Source: Endomicrobiia bacterium
Lineage (GTDB): Bacteria; Elusimicrobiota; Endomicrobiia; Endomicrobiales; Endomicrobiaceae
Direction of reading: 5' to 3'
Assembly: GCA_025998355.1 (NCBI GenBank)
Contig: BNVV01000076.1
Span: 1 to 5,280, forward strand
Length of the DNA stretch: 5,280 nucleotides
Below are positions 5,132 through 5,280 of the stretch, piece by piece. Position numbers and translations under genes: made by a program. The notes under the pieces are model-generated. The model was not told the origin of the DNA. It searched no databases and was given only the letters and a program-made list of their open reading frames with translations. Positions within the stretch are counted from its first letter, which is position 1; each line of letters opens with the position of its first letter.

Positions 5132-5280
5132 GTGGGTGTTCAGAGACAGTTCAGTGGGTGTTCAGAGACAGTTCAGTGGGTGTTCAGAGACAGTTCAGTG
5201 GGTGTTCAGAGACAGTTCAGTGGGTGTTCAGAGACAGTTCAGTGGGTGTTCAGAGACAGTTCAGTGGGTGTTCAGAGACA
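5132..5280 (+). repeat. Perfect 22-bp tandem array (minisatellite), continues past the right edge
   Basis: There are six complete identical units (5132-5263) and 17 bases of a seventh, cut by the window end. Each unit is two related 11-mers, GTGGGTGTTCA followed by GAGACAGTTCA, which agree at 7 of 11 positions including the shared GTTCA. The unit is half G+C, in sharp contrast with the AT-rich flank. Because 22 is not a multiple of 3, all three plus-strand frames read the same 22-residue peptide in different phases, and none contains a stop. An ATG at 5130 opens such a frame (MWVFRDSS, then VGVQRQFSGCSETVQ), but no ribosome binding site precedes it. There are no spacers, so it is not a CRISPR. 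Complete identity suggests recent expansion or ongoing slippage. Confidence 0.95.

Noticed and set aside
5132..5280. CRISPR array
   Set aside because: The units follow each other directly with no unique spacers.

Overview
The window is AT-rich, sparsely coding bacterial DNA with signs of decay: broken phage genes, short degenerate repeats, long stretches without genes and a minisatellite. It looks like the accessory or prophage-remnant part of a small AT-rich genome, perhaps a host-associated Gram-negative. Support for Gram-negative is a lipoprotein signal peptide, a secreted protein with a VRA cleavage site, and terminase genes of a type I associate with proteobacterial phages. The species cannot be fixed from the sequence.

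Layout. Bases 1-166 (minus) hold the N-terminal part of a tyrosine recombinase that runs off the left edge, behind a very AT-rich upstream region with small direct repeats. Bases 300-830 hold little: a membrane-segment remnant on the minus strand (548-718) that resembles the last transmembrane helix of MscL, and an 8-bp inverted repeat. A 56-residue hydrophobic peptide with a consensus Shine-Dalgarno follows on the plus strand (836-1006). Two exported proteins follow on the minus strand, each with a GTG start and a good ribosome binding site: a 170-residue secreted helical protein (1051-1563) and a 261-residue lipoprotein (1847-2632).

From 2838 to 4136 the minus strand carries a phage packaging module present twice. 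In transcription order these are: TerS-like copy 2, a TerL start that breaks off after about 18 recognisable codons, about 0.33 kb of foreign-looking sequence, TerS-like copy 1, and a TerL of 126 codons that stops after the Walker A region. Both small genes are intact, both large genes are broken, and the start of each large gene sits at the end of its small gene, as in a translationally coupled pair.

Bases 4200-5129 have no convincing gene but contain repeated motifs, inverted repeats and a very AT-rich promoter-like block. From 5132 to the right edge there is a perfect 22-bp tandem array, itself built from two related 11-bp halves. It continues beyond the window.

The genes do not form one pathway. 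The integrase and terminase genes suggest a decayed prophage or phage satellite. The two exported proteins may be cargo or host-interaction factors, which is inference.
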